Source: Obscuribacter phosphatis_A (GTDB lineage: Bacteria > Cyanobacteriota > Vampirovibrionia > Obscuribacterales > Obscuribacteraceae). From it: a stretch of DNA of 64,000 nt. Position 1 is the first letter of the stretch, and every line of letters begins with the position of its first letter. Position numbers and translations under genes: made by a program. Below the pieces are notes generated by a model. It was not told the DNA's origin, searched no databases, and worked only from the letters and a program-made list of their open reading frames with translations. Shown here one piece after another: positions 1 to 7,993 of this stretch. The stretch covers positions 1 through 64,000 of the forward strand of contig JAFLCK010000004.1 in the NCBI GenBank assembly GCA_017303615.1. The letters are read 5' to 3'.

Positions 1-2
1 TT

Positions 3-2105
3 GCCGGTTCTCTGACAGCCGACAAACACGGTCATTCGGCAAAATTTATGCAGACTCTAGGCATCAGTAATATTTCGGAGCTACCATCCAGAATCAATTC
101 TGTCGAAGCAGAAAGGGCGGTATTTGATCTGGCAATAAATAAAGAAGCCCCCCCCTCCCTCCGTGAAGCAGCCGCCAAACTGGGCGTCAATACTGAATCA
201 GCACTTGAAGCACATAAAGCCCTAACCCATCTCACAGCCCTCGACATGCTTAATCGCGATGGAGCCCGCCTCAGGGAAGCCGAACTGAACGGTTCACCGC
301 AAGAAAAAGCCGAACTGCAAGCGAAAGTAAAGAGCTGGGCGAAACAGGCTCTTTCCACTATACAGGAAGGAGAAGCAGAAAAGTTGGCATCATATTTGGT
401 GCGACGTGACATTATGAGCGAACAGGAGCTAAGAGAGCTCAGCGTAAAACCAGGCGGACGGAATGCAACTTTGGAGAACTTGCGACATTCCAAAGAGCCG
501 GCTCTACAGTATTCTCTTAACAGAAATCAAAGTATGGATTCGCAGGATCTGCAAAGCCTGGAGCAGCGTTTCATTGAAGGCGCCAGCACTCCCGAAACCA
601 AGAAGCAACGCCAGGAAATGGTTGAGAGACTTTCCTCTATACTGCCGAAAGACGAAGGTACATTCGGCACGGTCATGGAAGTAGCTGCTAGAGGAAAGTT
701 GACAACAAGTGACCTCAAAATAATCCTCGAAGACATGGCAACAGATCCGGAGCGCCTGAAAAAATTTGCCATAGCCCTCAAACAACTAAATAAGGTGTCA
801 TACTCCGAACTGCCTCGTCATATTGAAACAGCATTTAAGGAAAAATCGATAGCGGACGCTAATCTAGAAAAGGCTCAGACAGAAGCGGATGAGATTGGCT
901 CAAAGAGGCAGCAAGGTCTGGCTACACCGGATGACGAGACTAGAATCAAGAAGGAAGTAGCGCAAAGACAAAACGAAGCTGATGATCGCTACCTGATTTT
1001 CAAAATACTGAACAACAATGAACGTACAGCCAAACTCGAGACAGAGCTGGCAAGGCTAACGCTTGTCAACAATGAAGCAAGCAAACATGTTGACTCGACC
1101 ACGCAAGGCGGCTTCGTTACTCAGACAATGTTCACAGACTATCTGAAGACAATTGTTGACGAGAAAAACAAAGGTCTGGAAAAGCCTAGATACAAACTTT
1201 TCGAGGGACATCCGACCAGTGGAGCCGACCAGGCGCATATGGACGTGATAATAGTCGATAGAAAGACAGGAAATTATGTCGTTATTGACATCAAGCAAAA
1301 AAGCAAAGACGACCTAGAGTCCAACGGTAAAGAACTACCAAAGCTGGTCAAGCATCTTCGTGCCGATCCAAATGATTCACGTCTAGATAAAATAGATTAC
1401 GGGAATTATAAGAGCCAAAGAAAAAAACTATTCCTAGAAGAAGTGGACAAGGAAAGAGTTTTTGAGGATCTAGAAACATCGCCGCTCAATATAATGACCA
1501 CACCGCTGGAACTAGATGTGCATCTCGATAGCCACTTTCGCAAACAGCTCTCTATCAAAACCAAAGAAGGTGAAACTCCGGTCTGGGAACGAGCTCTAAA
1601 TGACTTAAAACCGCAAGAAAGACTGGAGGAAGCACGAAAACTCGCGACTCAACTTGAAAACTGGAGGAAATCTGTAGACAGAATCGCCACAGCAATGAGT
1701 GCGAGCGGCAACCTGGACATGAAAAGCTACGCCAACAACATCAGGAGAGTAATTTCGCCTGCCCGCGATAATTTTGCCGGCGGTTATATCACAAGATTGC
1801 TAGGGGACGTCAACGAAAAAATCAAGCAAATCGAAGGAGCTAATTCCGCACCTGCAGATCTTCTGAGACAAAAGTTTCCGGGAGCGGCGACAAGCATCAG
1901 AGAGGTGGCTGCTTCTATAAAATTCAAACCAACCGGAAATGGCTTTGATAGTGATGTATTAGCAGTGCTCCAGCTAGCCGATAACAACGTTCCGGCTGCA
2001 GAGAAGGCAAACTACCAAAAACTTCTGCAAGCTTACGAAAACCCGCAACACCCTAAGCACAAGACTGTGGTAAACCTAATTCACGCCCTTCTGCAAGAAG
2101 ACTAG
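3..2105 (+). CDS. Large hypothetical protein, 5' partial, with PD-(D/E)XK-like motif
   Basis: The reading frame is open to the left edge of the window, and the first ATG (position 48) has no ribosome binding site, so the gene very probably begins upstream. I do not recognise the family. The first 350 residues are charged and helical, with much Lys and Glu. Counting from the ATG, residues about 355-480 look like a compact alpha/beta domain. It contains Asp399 in the strand MDVIIVD and, 15 residues on, the strand VVIDIKQK with Asp414-Ile-Lys416. That spacing of a D and a D-x-K fits the active site of the PD-(D/E)XK nuclease fold. A nuclease or toxin-tip role is an inference from this short motif. 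The C-terminal 200 residues are again helical. No signal peptide or membrane segment is visible in the part present. Confidence 0.72.
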   Translation, partial: AGSLTADKHGHSAKFMQTLGISNISELPSRINSVEAERAVFDLAINKEAPPSLREAAAKLGVNTESALEAHKALTHLTALDMLNRDGARLREAELNGSPQEKAELQAKVKSWAKQALSTIQEGEAEKLASYLVRRDIMSEQELRELSVKPGGRNATLENLRHSKEPALQYSLNRNQSMDSQDLQSLEQRFIEGASTPETKKQRQEMVERLSSILPKDEGTFGTVMEVAARGKLTTSDLKIILEDMATDPERLKKFAIALKQLNKVSYSELPRHIETAFKEKSIADANLEKAQTEADEIGSKRQQGLATPDDETRIKKEVAQRQNEADDRYLIFKILNNNERTAKLETELARLTLVNNEASKHVDSTTQGGFVTQTMFTDYLKTIVDEKNKGLEKPRYKLFEGHPTSGADQAHMDVIIVDRKTGNYVVIDIKQKSKDDLESNGKELPKLVKHLRADPNDSRLDKIDYGNYKSQRKKLFLEEVDKERVFEDLETSPLNIMTTPLELDVHLDSHFRKQLSIKTKEGETPVWERALNDLKPQERLEEARKLATQLENWRKSVDRIATAMSASGNLDMKSYANNIRRVISPARDNFAGGYITRLLGDVNEKIKQIEGANSAPADLLRQKFPGAATSIREVAASIKFKPTGNGFDSDVLAVLQLADNNVPAAEKANYQKLLQAYENPQHPKHKTVVNLIHALLQED

Positions 2106-2189
2106 TAGCGAAAGAACAGGTCATCGCAGATTCTATTGAGTAATTTTCATTACGAATTATCGACATTATGCTGATGTTTTTTTGCAAAA

Positions 2190-2234
2190 CCGAATCCTCA
2201 GCGGAAGGCACAGGTCCTGCCGCTGAGGATTCGG
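2190..2234. repeat. Perfect inverted repeat, 15-bp arms
   Basis: CCGAATCCTCAGCGG at 2190-2204 is the exact reverse complement of 2220-2234, with a 15-base loop that itself holds CAGGTCCTG. It lies 85 bases after the stop of the preceding plus-strand gene and 18 bases beyond the end of the degraded transposase frame on the minus strand. Read on the minus strand the stem is followed by TTTTGC and then an A run, so it may work as a terminator in that direction. It could also be an end structure of the old insertion. Confidence 0.6.
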
Positions 2235-2252
2235 AACACATTTACGAGGCAA

Positions 2253-2704
2253 TCAAGCTGAATATTCTGAAAGAGTTGCCACCAACGCTTGAGCGTTACG
2301 GTGTCGGTATCCCTTTAGTAATGTCTTAATTGACTTCTTTGGACCCAACCATTCATAAAAATCCTGCATACTGTCTTCAGAGAAATTTTTTCCGCCAAAC
2401 CAGCTTGTTCGTTGGCGAGTCAAATCGCGGATCACTATCTGATAGTTGTGCCCTTTGCGAATCGATATTAGGTCTTCTACAGGCTCTTTGACTGCGTGCC
2501 AGTGTGCTGGTGCAAATTTAATCCTCTAGCGACGCTCTGCCCTGTTTCTTCACAGCAGCGTTTCCCAACATATGCGGACAATCGTTTCGTGTACAATCGT
2601 TTTAGGTACAATCGGTTCAGGTACAGAGGATCACTTTTCAGCCACTGCAACTCTTCAGTTTTCAACTTGCCACACATCCTGCAATCCACCCACCTCCAAT
2701 CCAC
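2253..2704 (-). pseudogene. Degraded ISL3-family transposase
   Basis: Two minus-strand frames carry consecutive pieces of an ISL3-type transposase. The first (2704-2477) has the zinc-finger segment CRMCGKLKTEELQWLKSDP and then YVGKRCCEETGQSVARGL. The second (about 2525-2253), shifted by a frame, has HWHAVKEPVED, then ISIRKGHNYQIVIRDL and WFGG...SEDSM..FYEWLGPKKS, the typical ISL3 core. A frameshift separates them near 2480-2525, and part of the linker before ISIRKGH appears deleted. The rest of the catalytic domain after GPKKS is missing. About 150 codons remain of the roughly 400 usual for the family, so the element is dead. No clear terminal inverted repeats or target duplication were found. 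Confidence 0.8.
2578..2622. repeat. Three tandem 15-bp repeats inside the ISL3 remnant
   Basis: Three near-identical 15-base units (2578-2592, 2593-2607, 2608-2622), each starting ACAATCG, lie in tandem. In the minus-strand transposase frame they give LYLNR-LYLKR-LYTKR, a triplication of what is probably one LYTKR segment in the parent ISL3 protein. This looks like replication slippage after the gene had lost function. Confidence 0.7.
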
Positions 2705-2779
2705 CCGCCTCCAATTAAGCTCTAGATAAATTGCTAGTCACCGCACGAAAGATCTCGTACCAGCTTGAACTTCTAGAGA

Positions 2780-5179
2780 CTATAAGAGACTTTTGACAAA
2801 TGGGCTAAAGGCTTCTCGCAAAGCTTCTTTAGAAATTTCTGTGTCTTCCACTATTGTGACCAAAGGTGCACTGTAAAGAGCCGAGTTGGCTCGCTCTTTC
2901 TTGAAAGTGACTATGTCGGTATAGACAGGCAGTTGAATCTCTTGTCTTACTTTTAATCTGATGATTCGATTGCCGCTAAGTATGAACTGATCAGAAACCT
3001 TGGTATTGAGGTCGGCAATCAGATGGGCGAGAGAGCGGTCATGAAACAACCGCTCTGCAATCGAGGCAAGAGTATCGTCTTTAGCAATCAAGAGCTTTGG
3101 ACGGTGCAAGACTTGACCGCCAACACCAATGGCATGATCCTCACCAAAACTCGTTAAATTCTCCTGTCTGGTTCTCGCCACCGCTGCTAAAGCAATTATT
3201 GCGGCAAAGACCATCTCACTGCCTGGCGCAGATAACTCATCGCCGCCATCAGGTGCAGGCTCTGGCCAGTCGATTTTGTCAGGATGCTCTGCTTCAAGAT
3301 CATTACTTTGCCGCCCGGCATAAGCTGCTTCTACACCTAGATTGGGCTGCTTTTCTGAATTTTCGTCCAGTCCAACGTCGGAGCCTTTTTCTGAAGTTTT
3401 TCCTGAAGTACTGCCTGAAATATTTATTGAATTGCTTCCTGAAATACTTGCGGGGTTGCTCACCGCGGCTTTGACATCTCTATCAGACCGAGGTCCCTCC
3501 ATCTGACTGTGGGTCTTGGTATTCTCTAAATGAGATAACTTATCAATGACGGTGCTTATTTTGGCAGTGGTTCTATAGGCGGTATTGCAGATTAGCCCTG
3601 ACTCTTGCTGCCATTGCTCGGTGAAAGGCAAAGAAAGGACTCTATCTCTGACCTTCTTAGCAGTCTCTAGAGCTTTGGCACTTGCTGGTTTTGCAGCGAT
3701 ATCAACTATAGGAAGGTTGACTGGAAAGAGTATGAGTGTCTTTACTGAGCGATCTGGGGCATTGGTAATTGACAGCGGTCTTTTCTGTGATATAGCCAAA
3801 AAAATCGGAATTGACAGTACCTCGCCAATACGGTCCAGGGTAATTTCGGCAGAGCGATGAAAAACCAAATTGGCTAAGCTTGAGCGGGCTATTTTATGCA
3901 AGAAAATATCAAGGCCGACAAAGATACTTTCTTCCTTCTGCGAGAGACTCAGCACATCTTGGTTCTCAGAGCGATTCAAGCCCACTGCCTTGAGGTTACT
4001 TTCCTCTTTGATTGCCGGTCTTTTGGGCTCTAAAATATTATGATCTAAAGCCTTGCGTTCTATGTATTCTCTGTCATGTTCTCTGTCATGTTTTTTGACA
4101 CTGTCTTGTTTTCTATGGTTCTCCGGCTCTTGCCGTCTTTCTTTGTCTTGATGCAAATTCTGCAGTTTTTCATCTAAGTTGTCTTTACTAATGTGGCTTG
4201 TGAGCGCATTTAGCTGCGACTTTTGAACTATCTCTTTAGTCTTACCAGCTTCAGTGTCAGCCTCCTGTCCCAAGAGATGTTCTCGCCTGAGAGGCTCTTC
4301 GGCTCTATCGATTGTGCTCTTTGACTGAGACGTGGGGTTAGCTTTCTCCACTTTGATCTTGGGGGATTCGGCAGATAAGTAACCAGGTGCGGAACCGTCT
4401 AGCGCAGCCAGTGTGCGTTCTTTTTGATTTGACTTATCTGTTTGAGCTTTGGGCTCAGTTGCAGCATGAGGCAGAGAGTTAGACTTTGAGCCAGCTTTAG
4501 TCTCGGTTTCGGGTCTAGATTTAGTACTAGAGTTTGCACTTACGTCATTCTTAGTATTCGATTTAACTCTGCTTTCGCCACTATCTTTGGTACTATCAGG
4601 CTTAGAGAAAGCGTTTTTCGGCAATTCGCTTTTAGATTTGTTTAGCTTTAGGGCTATACCGGCATCAAGGTCTTTCTTAAGCACGGCAGCATCATAAAAT
4701 GGAAACTTGGCAGGCAGTTCGTCCTTGATCTTCCTATAAACAGCAAGAGCCGCATGCTCATCTCGACTGAGCGGCTTTGCAGGCTGTCCTCCTTTCTCTA
4801 ATTGTTCGGCTAGCAGCCTGCCCTGCATATATTTTTTCGAGAGGTCTAGGCTTATGCTACTGACCAGTTCACTTGCAACCTCGCGCTTAACGAGACCGTT
4901 GAGCAGGTCATTGCGTAGACGCCCAAAGGTTTCCATACCCTTACTAACTGCAAAGACCTTACCAACTTCATCTAGTTTGAAGAGCTTACTGACAGGATCA
5001 ACAGCCGCCTTTTGCGCTTCACCTGCGACTTTATTAGGGTCAGCTTCCAGACCAGGGTCTTTGGGGCTCTCTTTCTTCTCTTTGTTTTTAGACAAAGAGA
5101 CATTATCAGCACTATTGCCGGAAGCACTATTGCCGGAAGCACTCTTGCTATTGAGATTCTCTTCGTGAGCTTCTTTCAT
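2780..5179 (-). CDS. Long low-complexity protein with C-terminal LysM-like domain
   Basis: 799 residues. The first 400 are rich in Ser, Lys, Glu and Asp and probably disordered; the N-terminus repeats SASGN. A folded central part (about 428-560) of unknown family includes SIFVGLDIFLHKIARSSLAN and a Pro/Leu-rich strand region. A second Ser/Gly-rich linker follows, then a short hydrophobic stretch (MVFAAIIALAAVA). Residues about 697-752 resemble LysM: DTLASIAERLFHD, a helix with LIADLN, then an R-x-I-x-LKV strand ending QEIQLP. LysM normally binds peptidoglycan or chitin, but no signal peptide is visible, so the location is unclear. Its start overlaps the end of the pseudouridine synthase gene by 32 bases, which points to co-transcription in a four-gene operon. 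Confidence 0.75.
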   Translation of the reverse strand: MKEAHEENLNSKSASGNSASGNSADNVSLSKNKEKKESPKDPGLEADPNKVAGEAQKAAVDPVSKLFKLDEVGKVFAVSKGMETFGRLRNDLLNGLVKREVASELVSSISLDLSKKYMQGRLLAEQLEKGGQPAKPLSRDEHAALAVYRKIKDELPAKFPFYDAAVLKKDLDAGIALKLNKSKSELPKNAFSKPDSTKDSGESRVKSNTKNDVSANSSTKSRPETETKAGSKSNSLPHAATEPKAQTDKSNQKERTLAALDGSAPGYLSAESPKIKVEKANPTSQSKSTIDRAEEPLRREHLLGQEADTEAGKTKEIVQKSQLNALTSHISKDNLDEKLQNLHQDKERRQEPENHRKQDSVKKHDREHDREYIERKALDHNILEPKRPAIKEESNLKAVGLNRSENQDVLSLSQKEESIFVGLDIFLHKIARSSLANLVFHRSAEITLDRIGEVLSIPIFLAISQKRPLSITNAPDRSVKTLILFPVNLPIVDIAAKPASAKALETAKKVRDRVLSLPFTEQWQQESGLICNTAYRTTAKISTVIDKLSHLENTKTHSQMEGPRSDRDVKAAVSNPASISGSNSINISGSTSGKTSEKGSDVGLDENSEKQPNLGVEAAYAGRQSNDLEAEHPDKIDWPEPAPDGGDELSAPGSEMVFAAIIALAAVARTRQENLTSFGEDHAIGVGGQVLHRPKLLIAKDDTLASIAERLFHDRSLAHLIADLNTKVSDQFILSGNRIIRLKVRQEIQLPVYTDIVTFKKERANSALYSAPLVTIVEDTEISKEALREAFSPFVKSLL

Positions 5180-5822
5180 TCGAGCACCCTGTACTGAGCA
5201 GCAAACTCAATTCCTCAAGATTCAGTTCTTTCCACTCACCAGGCGCCAGGTCTAATTGCGCCAGAGAGAGGTTACCTATAGATTGCCTTAAGAGGCGCAA
5301 GGTGGGATGCCCGACTGCCGCTGTCATCTTACGTACCTGTCTGTTCTTACCCTCCCAGAGGGTAAGTTCAATCCAGGCGGTGGGAATATTTTTTCTAAAG
5401 CGCACCGGCTTGCTGCGCTCGGGCAAATTGGGCTCGGTATTGAGCAGTCGAGCAAGACAAGGTTGGGTTTTGTAGCCGCCAATAACGACGCCGCTCTGCA
5501 AGCCTTTTAATGTTTGCGGCGACGGCACATTCTCGACCTGCACCAGATAAGTGCGGGGATGCCGTCCTTCAAATAAATAGGTGGTGAGACGCCCGTCATC
5601 GCTCAAAATTAAGAGTCCTTCCGAATCAAAATCTAGACGCCCCACTGGATAAACCTGTTTTGGCAAATTAAAATCAGCCAGAGTCTGCTTGTCCGAAATG
5701 GCACCGTCGGCAAGTTTTTCTGGGCTAAACTGGGTGAGGACGGCAAAGGGCTTGTTGAAGGCAATATATTTTGCCCCGGCCCTGGCTCTGAATGCTTTTT
5801 GCCCTTTAGCGAACTGAGGCAT
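5148..5822 (-). CDS. rluE: RluE-type 23S rRNA pseudouridine synthase
   Basis: 224 residues, close to the length of E. coli RluE, which like this protein lacks an N-terminal S4 domain. It has YIAFNKPFAVLTQFS (residues 19-33), then the catalytic block GRLDFDSEGLLILSDDGRL with the nucleophilic Asp64, then TYLVQVENVPS and the late motif GKNRQVRKM. In the RsuA/RluB/RluE/RluF family this chemistry isomerises a single uridine; RluE modifies U2457 of 23S rRNA. The exact target here is inferred from the missing S4 domain and the size. It overlaps the methyltransferase gene upstream by 17 bases and the LysM gene downstream by 32, so translation is probably coupled. Confidence 0.88.
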   Translation of the reverse strand: MPQFAKGQKAFRARAGAKYIAFNKPFAVLTQFSPEKLADGAISDKQTLADFNLPKQVYPVGRLDFDSEGLLILSDDGRLTTYLFEGRHPRTYLVQVENVPSPQTLKGLQSGVVIGGYKTQPCLARLLNTEPNLPERSKPVRFRKNIPTAWIELTLWEGKNRQVRKMTAAVGHPTLRLLRQSIGNLSLAQLDLAPGEWKELNLEELSLLLSTGCSNERSSRRESQ

Positions 5823-6819
5823 GACCGGCTCCGAATAAACTCTGCAACAAATAAACTATCGAGCGCACATCGACGCTGTTTCCTAAAAGTTTATAGACGA
5901 CTTTAGCACTGAGGTCTTGGGGAAGGACAAAGCGCGGCGAAAAACCTAGCAAGGCGAGAATCTCGCGGGGATGGAAATAGCGCACGCCCATTTCATCGCG
6001 GAGCATACTGCCTGCTGCCTTACGGCATCTGAAATAGCCACTGGTAAAGCAAATAGCCCGTGCCATCTGGTCTTTACCATCAAGCACATCGAGTACATTA
6101 AGCACGTTAAGCACGCTTTCATAACGCTCAAATTCTTCCTGGCTTAATCTGGGACTCAACTTGGCTTCTGCTTCCGACAAAAGATAGGCAGACAATCGGC
6201 GCTTCTCTTCTGACACTCTAAAGTCTTCAATAGGTAAAAAGAAGGACCCATCTTGTAAGCGTCTACTGCTTGGCTCATCGGTCAGCGCGTCAATGGCTAA
6301 GTAAAAGAGGCGTGGTCTGAGCATCGGCACGCCAAATTGGCTTGGGCAAATCTTAATCGAGCCAAGGGCATAGTTATTGTCGGCAAAAACAGTGCGCAGA
6401 TGGTCTTCCATGCGGCTGCCCTCAAGCCCAATGACATTCTCGATAAACACATAGGTCGGTCTCAAACTTGGCAGCAGACTGAGCAAATGCAGAAAAGGCT
6501 GGGCTCTCTCGTCTTCGAGGTCCTTCTTTTGTCCTCGTCGGCTAAAAGGTGTGCAAGGAGGAGAGAGCCACCACAGCGAAGCCTCTTTTGCTATAAAAGC
6601 GGGCTTTATGGTGGCTAGAGATCGTTTATCCGGTGCCAGTCCATGATTGAGAAAATAGACCTGATTGGCCCAAGCACTCTGGTCAAAAGCCTGAATCACA
6701 CTAACTTTCTCAGCAAAACTCAACTGAAGAGCTTCGCTGAAGGCGCCGATGCCTGAGAAAAACTCACATGCCCTAAGTGAGACTGCATCAGTCTTTATAG
6801 ATTCAGTGGGCAACGGCAA
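5806..6819 (-). CDS. Dnmt2-like cytosine-5 methyltransferase (probable tRNA MTase)
   Basis: 337 residues with the C5-cytosine methyltransferase motifs in order: SAM motif FFSGIGAFSEAL (20-31), motif IV SPPCTPFSRRG with catalytic Cys89, motif VI ENV (127-129), motif VIII QFGVPMLRPR (161-170), and C-terminal LLGNSVDVRS (311-320). Two features favour the Dnmt2 (TRDMT1) branch over restriction enzymes: the FLHLLSLLPSLRPTYVFIEN segment, and CFTSGYFRCRKAAGSML (257-273), which matches the Dnmt2 signature CFT-x-x-Y before the LLGN block. Dnmt2 methylates C38 of tRNA, and a homolog is known in Geobacter. No restriction endonuclease gene is adjacent. The neighbour is an rRNA-modifying enzyme, which fits an RNA target. 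A short tandem repeat gives LNVLNVLDVLD at 238-247. It overlaps both flanking genes by 17 bases. Confidence 0.85.
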   Translation of the reverse strand: MPLPTESIKTDAVSLRACEFFSGIGAFSEALQLSFAEKVSVIQAFDQSAWANQVYFLNHGLAPDKRSLATIKPAFIAKEASLWWLSPPCTPFSRRGQKKDLEDERAQPFLHLLSLLPSLRPTYVFIENVIGLEGSRMEDHLRTVFADNNYALGSIKICPSQFGVPMLRPRLFYLAIDALTDEPSSRRLQDGSFFLPIEDFRVSEEKRRLSAYLLSEAEAKLSPRLSQEEFERYESVLNVLNVLDVLDGKDQMARAICFTSGYFRCRKAAGSMLRDEMGVRYFHPREILALLGFSPRFVLPQDLSAKVVYKLLGNSVDVRSIVYLLQSLFGAGHASVR

Positions 6820-7861
6820 GACTTTGCCCCCGCAAGGCAGCCATGACGAAGTTGGTGGCGAGAGCCTGCCTCAGTGAAATGCCCAGGGAAGGAGCAGCAT
6901 CAGGCAAAAAATCGCCAAAGGTTATGGCCGCATTGTTATCGAAATGTCCGGTCATATGTAGAACATAACCTCTGCCGAAAGGAAAGACACAAGCCAAGAT
7001 ACCTTTACCGTCGGGGTCTTCAAGTGCAAGGTCGGGCGAGTTTACTAAAACTCTAACTTTGCGAGGGTCCAGCACTCTTACCATGTGAGCTTCCTGGTCA
7101 AGTTTCCAGTAGGCTTTAGAAACTGCTCCAGCAGCTAGAACAGCATCAGGGCTGACGAAATTAGCCTGATATATGGGCTTTTTGTTTAGCCCTTTGTTGA
7201 ATGAGATGGTACCAGGAAAGGCTAGCTCCACGGCATTGTCAAGAGCCCAGTCAGTACTGAGCAGGTAGCCGCCCCGAGCGACAAAATCACGCACCAGCTG
7301 CAACTTATCACGCTTCAGCTCACCGGCACAATTGAGAATCAAAACCTTGGTGTTCTGCAAAAGTTCTTCTGTAATCTGTTTGCTCTTTATGTGGCGGTAG
7401 CTAAGCCCTAATGACTTGAGGGTTTTGTCGGCGTGGTCCCAGCGCCCAGCTACTTCAACTATGGCATTTTCATCATTGGCTGAAAGAATAGCCTGCAAAT
7501 CTGGATTGTTCTTTTCAAGCCAGCCTTTGAAAATGGTTGGTTTGACCACCGAACTGCGGCTGGCGCCAAGTTCAAGCCGACTGTTATCTGTAAAGCCGGC
7601 AATAGAGCCTGGCAAATAAAGAGGAGAGCCACCACTTTGCAGGGTCTCTACTGAACCAGTCAAGGTCTTCTGTGCCTGAGCGGGGAGAAATGTGCCGACA
7701 GAAATGAGACCAAATACCAAGAGCATGCCTATGGCGCCAAGCCGCTTGGCAGCATTTTCTGCTTTCTCATCTTTGCCCAATTTGCTAGTTTTGCCCAACC
7801 TGCTAGTTCTGGCAAGCTTGGCAGTTCTTTCGCTCAACAAGGCTGTCTTCGGGACGCTCAT
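6803..7861 (-). CDS. Secreted or anchored protein with GATase1-like fold
   Basis: 352 residues starting at an ATG. A basic N-terminus with small repeats (TSRLGKTSKLGK) precedes a hydrophobic stretch (about 44-62) ending FLPAQAQK, a probable signal peptide or anchor. The body has VLILNCAGELKRDKLQLVRDFVARGGYLLSTDW, typical of the class I glutamine-amidotransferase-like alpha/beta fold. A later Gly-rich strand region has FPFGRGYVLHMTGHFDN. No catalytic Cys-His pair is obvious, so a binding or structural role is as likely as catalysis. It is the first gene of the minus-strand operon with the Dnmt2-like, RluE-like and LysM genes, overlapping the second by 17 bases. Function unknown. Confidence 0.75.
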   Translation of the reverse strand: MSVPKTALLSERTAKLARTSRLGKTSKLGKDEKAENAAKRLGAIGMLLVFGLISVGTFLPAQAQKTLTGSVETLQSGGSPLYLPGSIAGFTDNSRLELGASRSSVVKPTIFKGWLEKNNPDLQAILSANDENAIVEVAGRWDHADKTLKSLGLSYRHIKSKQITEELLQNTKVLILNCAGELKRDKLQLVRDFVARGGYLLSTDWALDNAVELAFPGTISFNKGLNKKPIYQANFVSPDAVLAAGAVSKAYWKLDQEAHMVRVLDPRKVRVLVNSPDLALEDPDGKGILACVFPFGRGYVLHMTGHFDNNAAITFGDFLPDAAPSLGISLRQALATNFVMAALRGQSLAVAH

Positions 7862-7925
7862 CGGGACTCCACAATTTGTAATTGGATTTTAATGCGCCAG
7901 GTGGCTTATCACAAGCGACAGACGT

Positions 7926-7953
7926 TTGCTTACTTGCCTTGTTCCGTTAAAAT
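7926..7953 (+). promoter_or_regulatory. Candidate sigma70-type promoter
   Basis: TTGCTT at 7926-7931 and TAAAAT at 7948-7953 are 16 bases apart, in the gap between two divergent genes. Transcription from here would start near 7960, after the upstream ATG at 7892 but before the ATG at 7994. This supports 7994 as the start of the next gene. Assigned by eye only. Confidence 0.35.
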
Positions 7954-7993
7954 TAGGCGTTTAGGTCAACAAGACGCAAGCGGAACGGGATAT

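Noticed and set aside
5806..6819. Restriction-modification system
   Set aside because: The methyltransferase has no adjacent endonuclease or specificity gene, and its motifs fit the Dnmt2 branch better.
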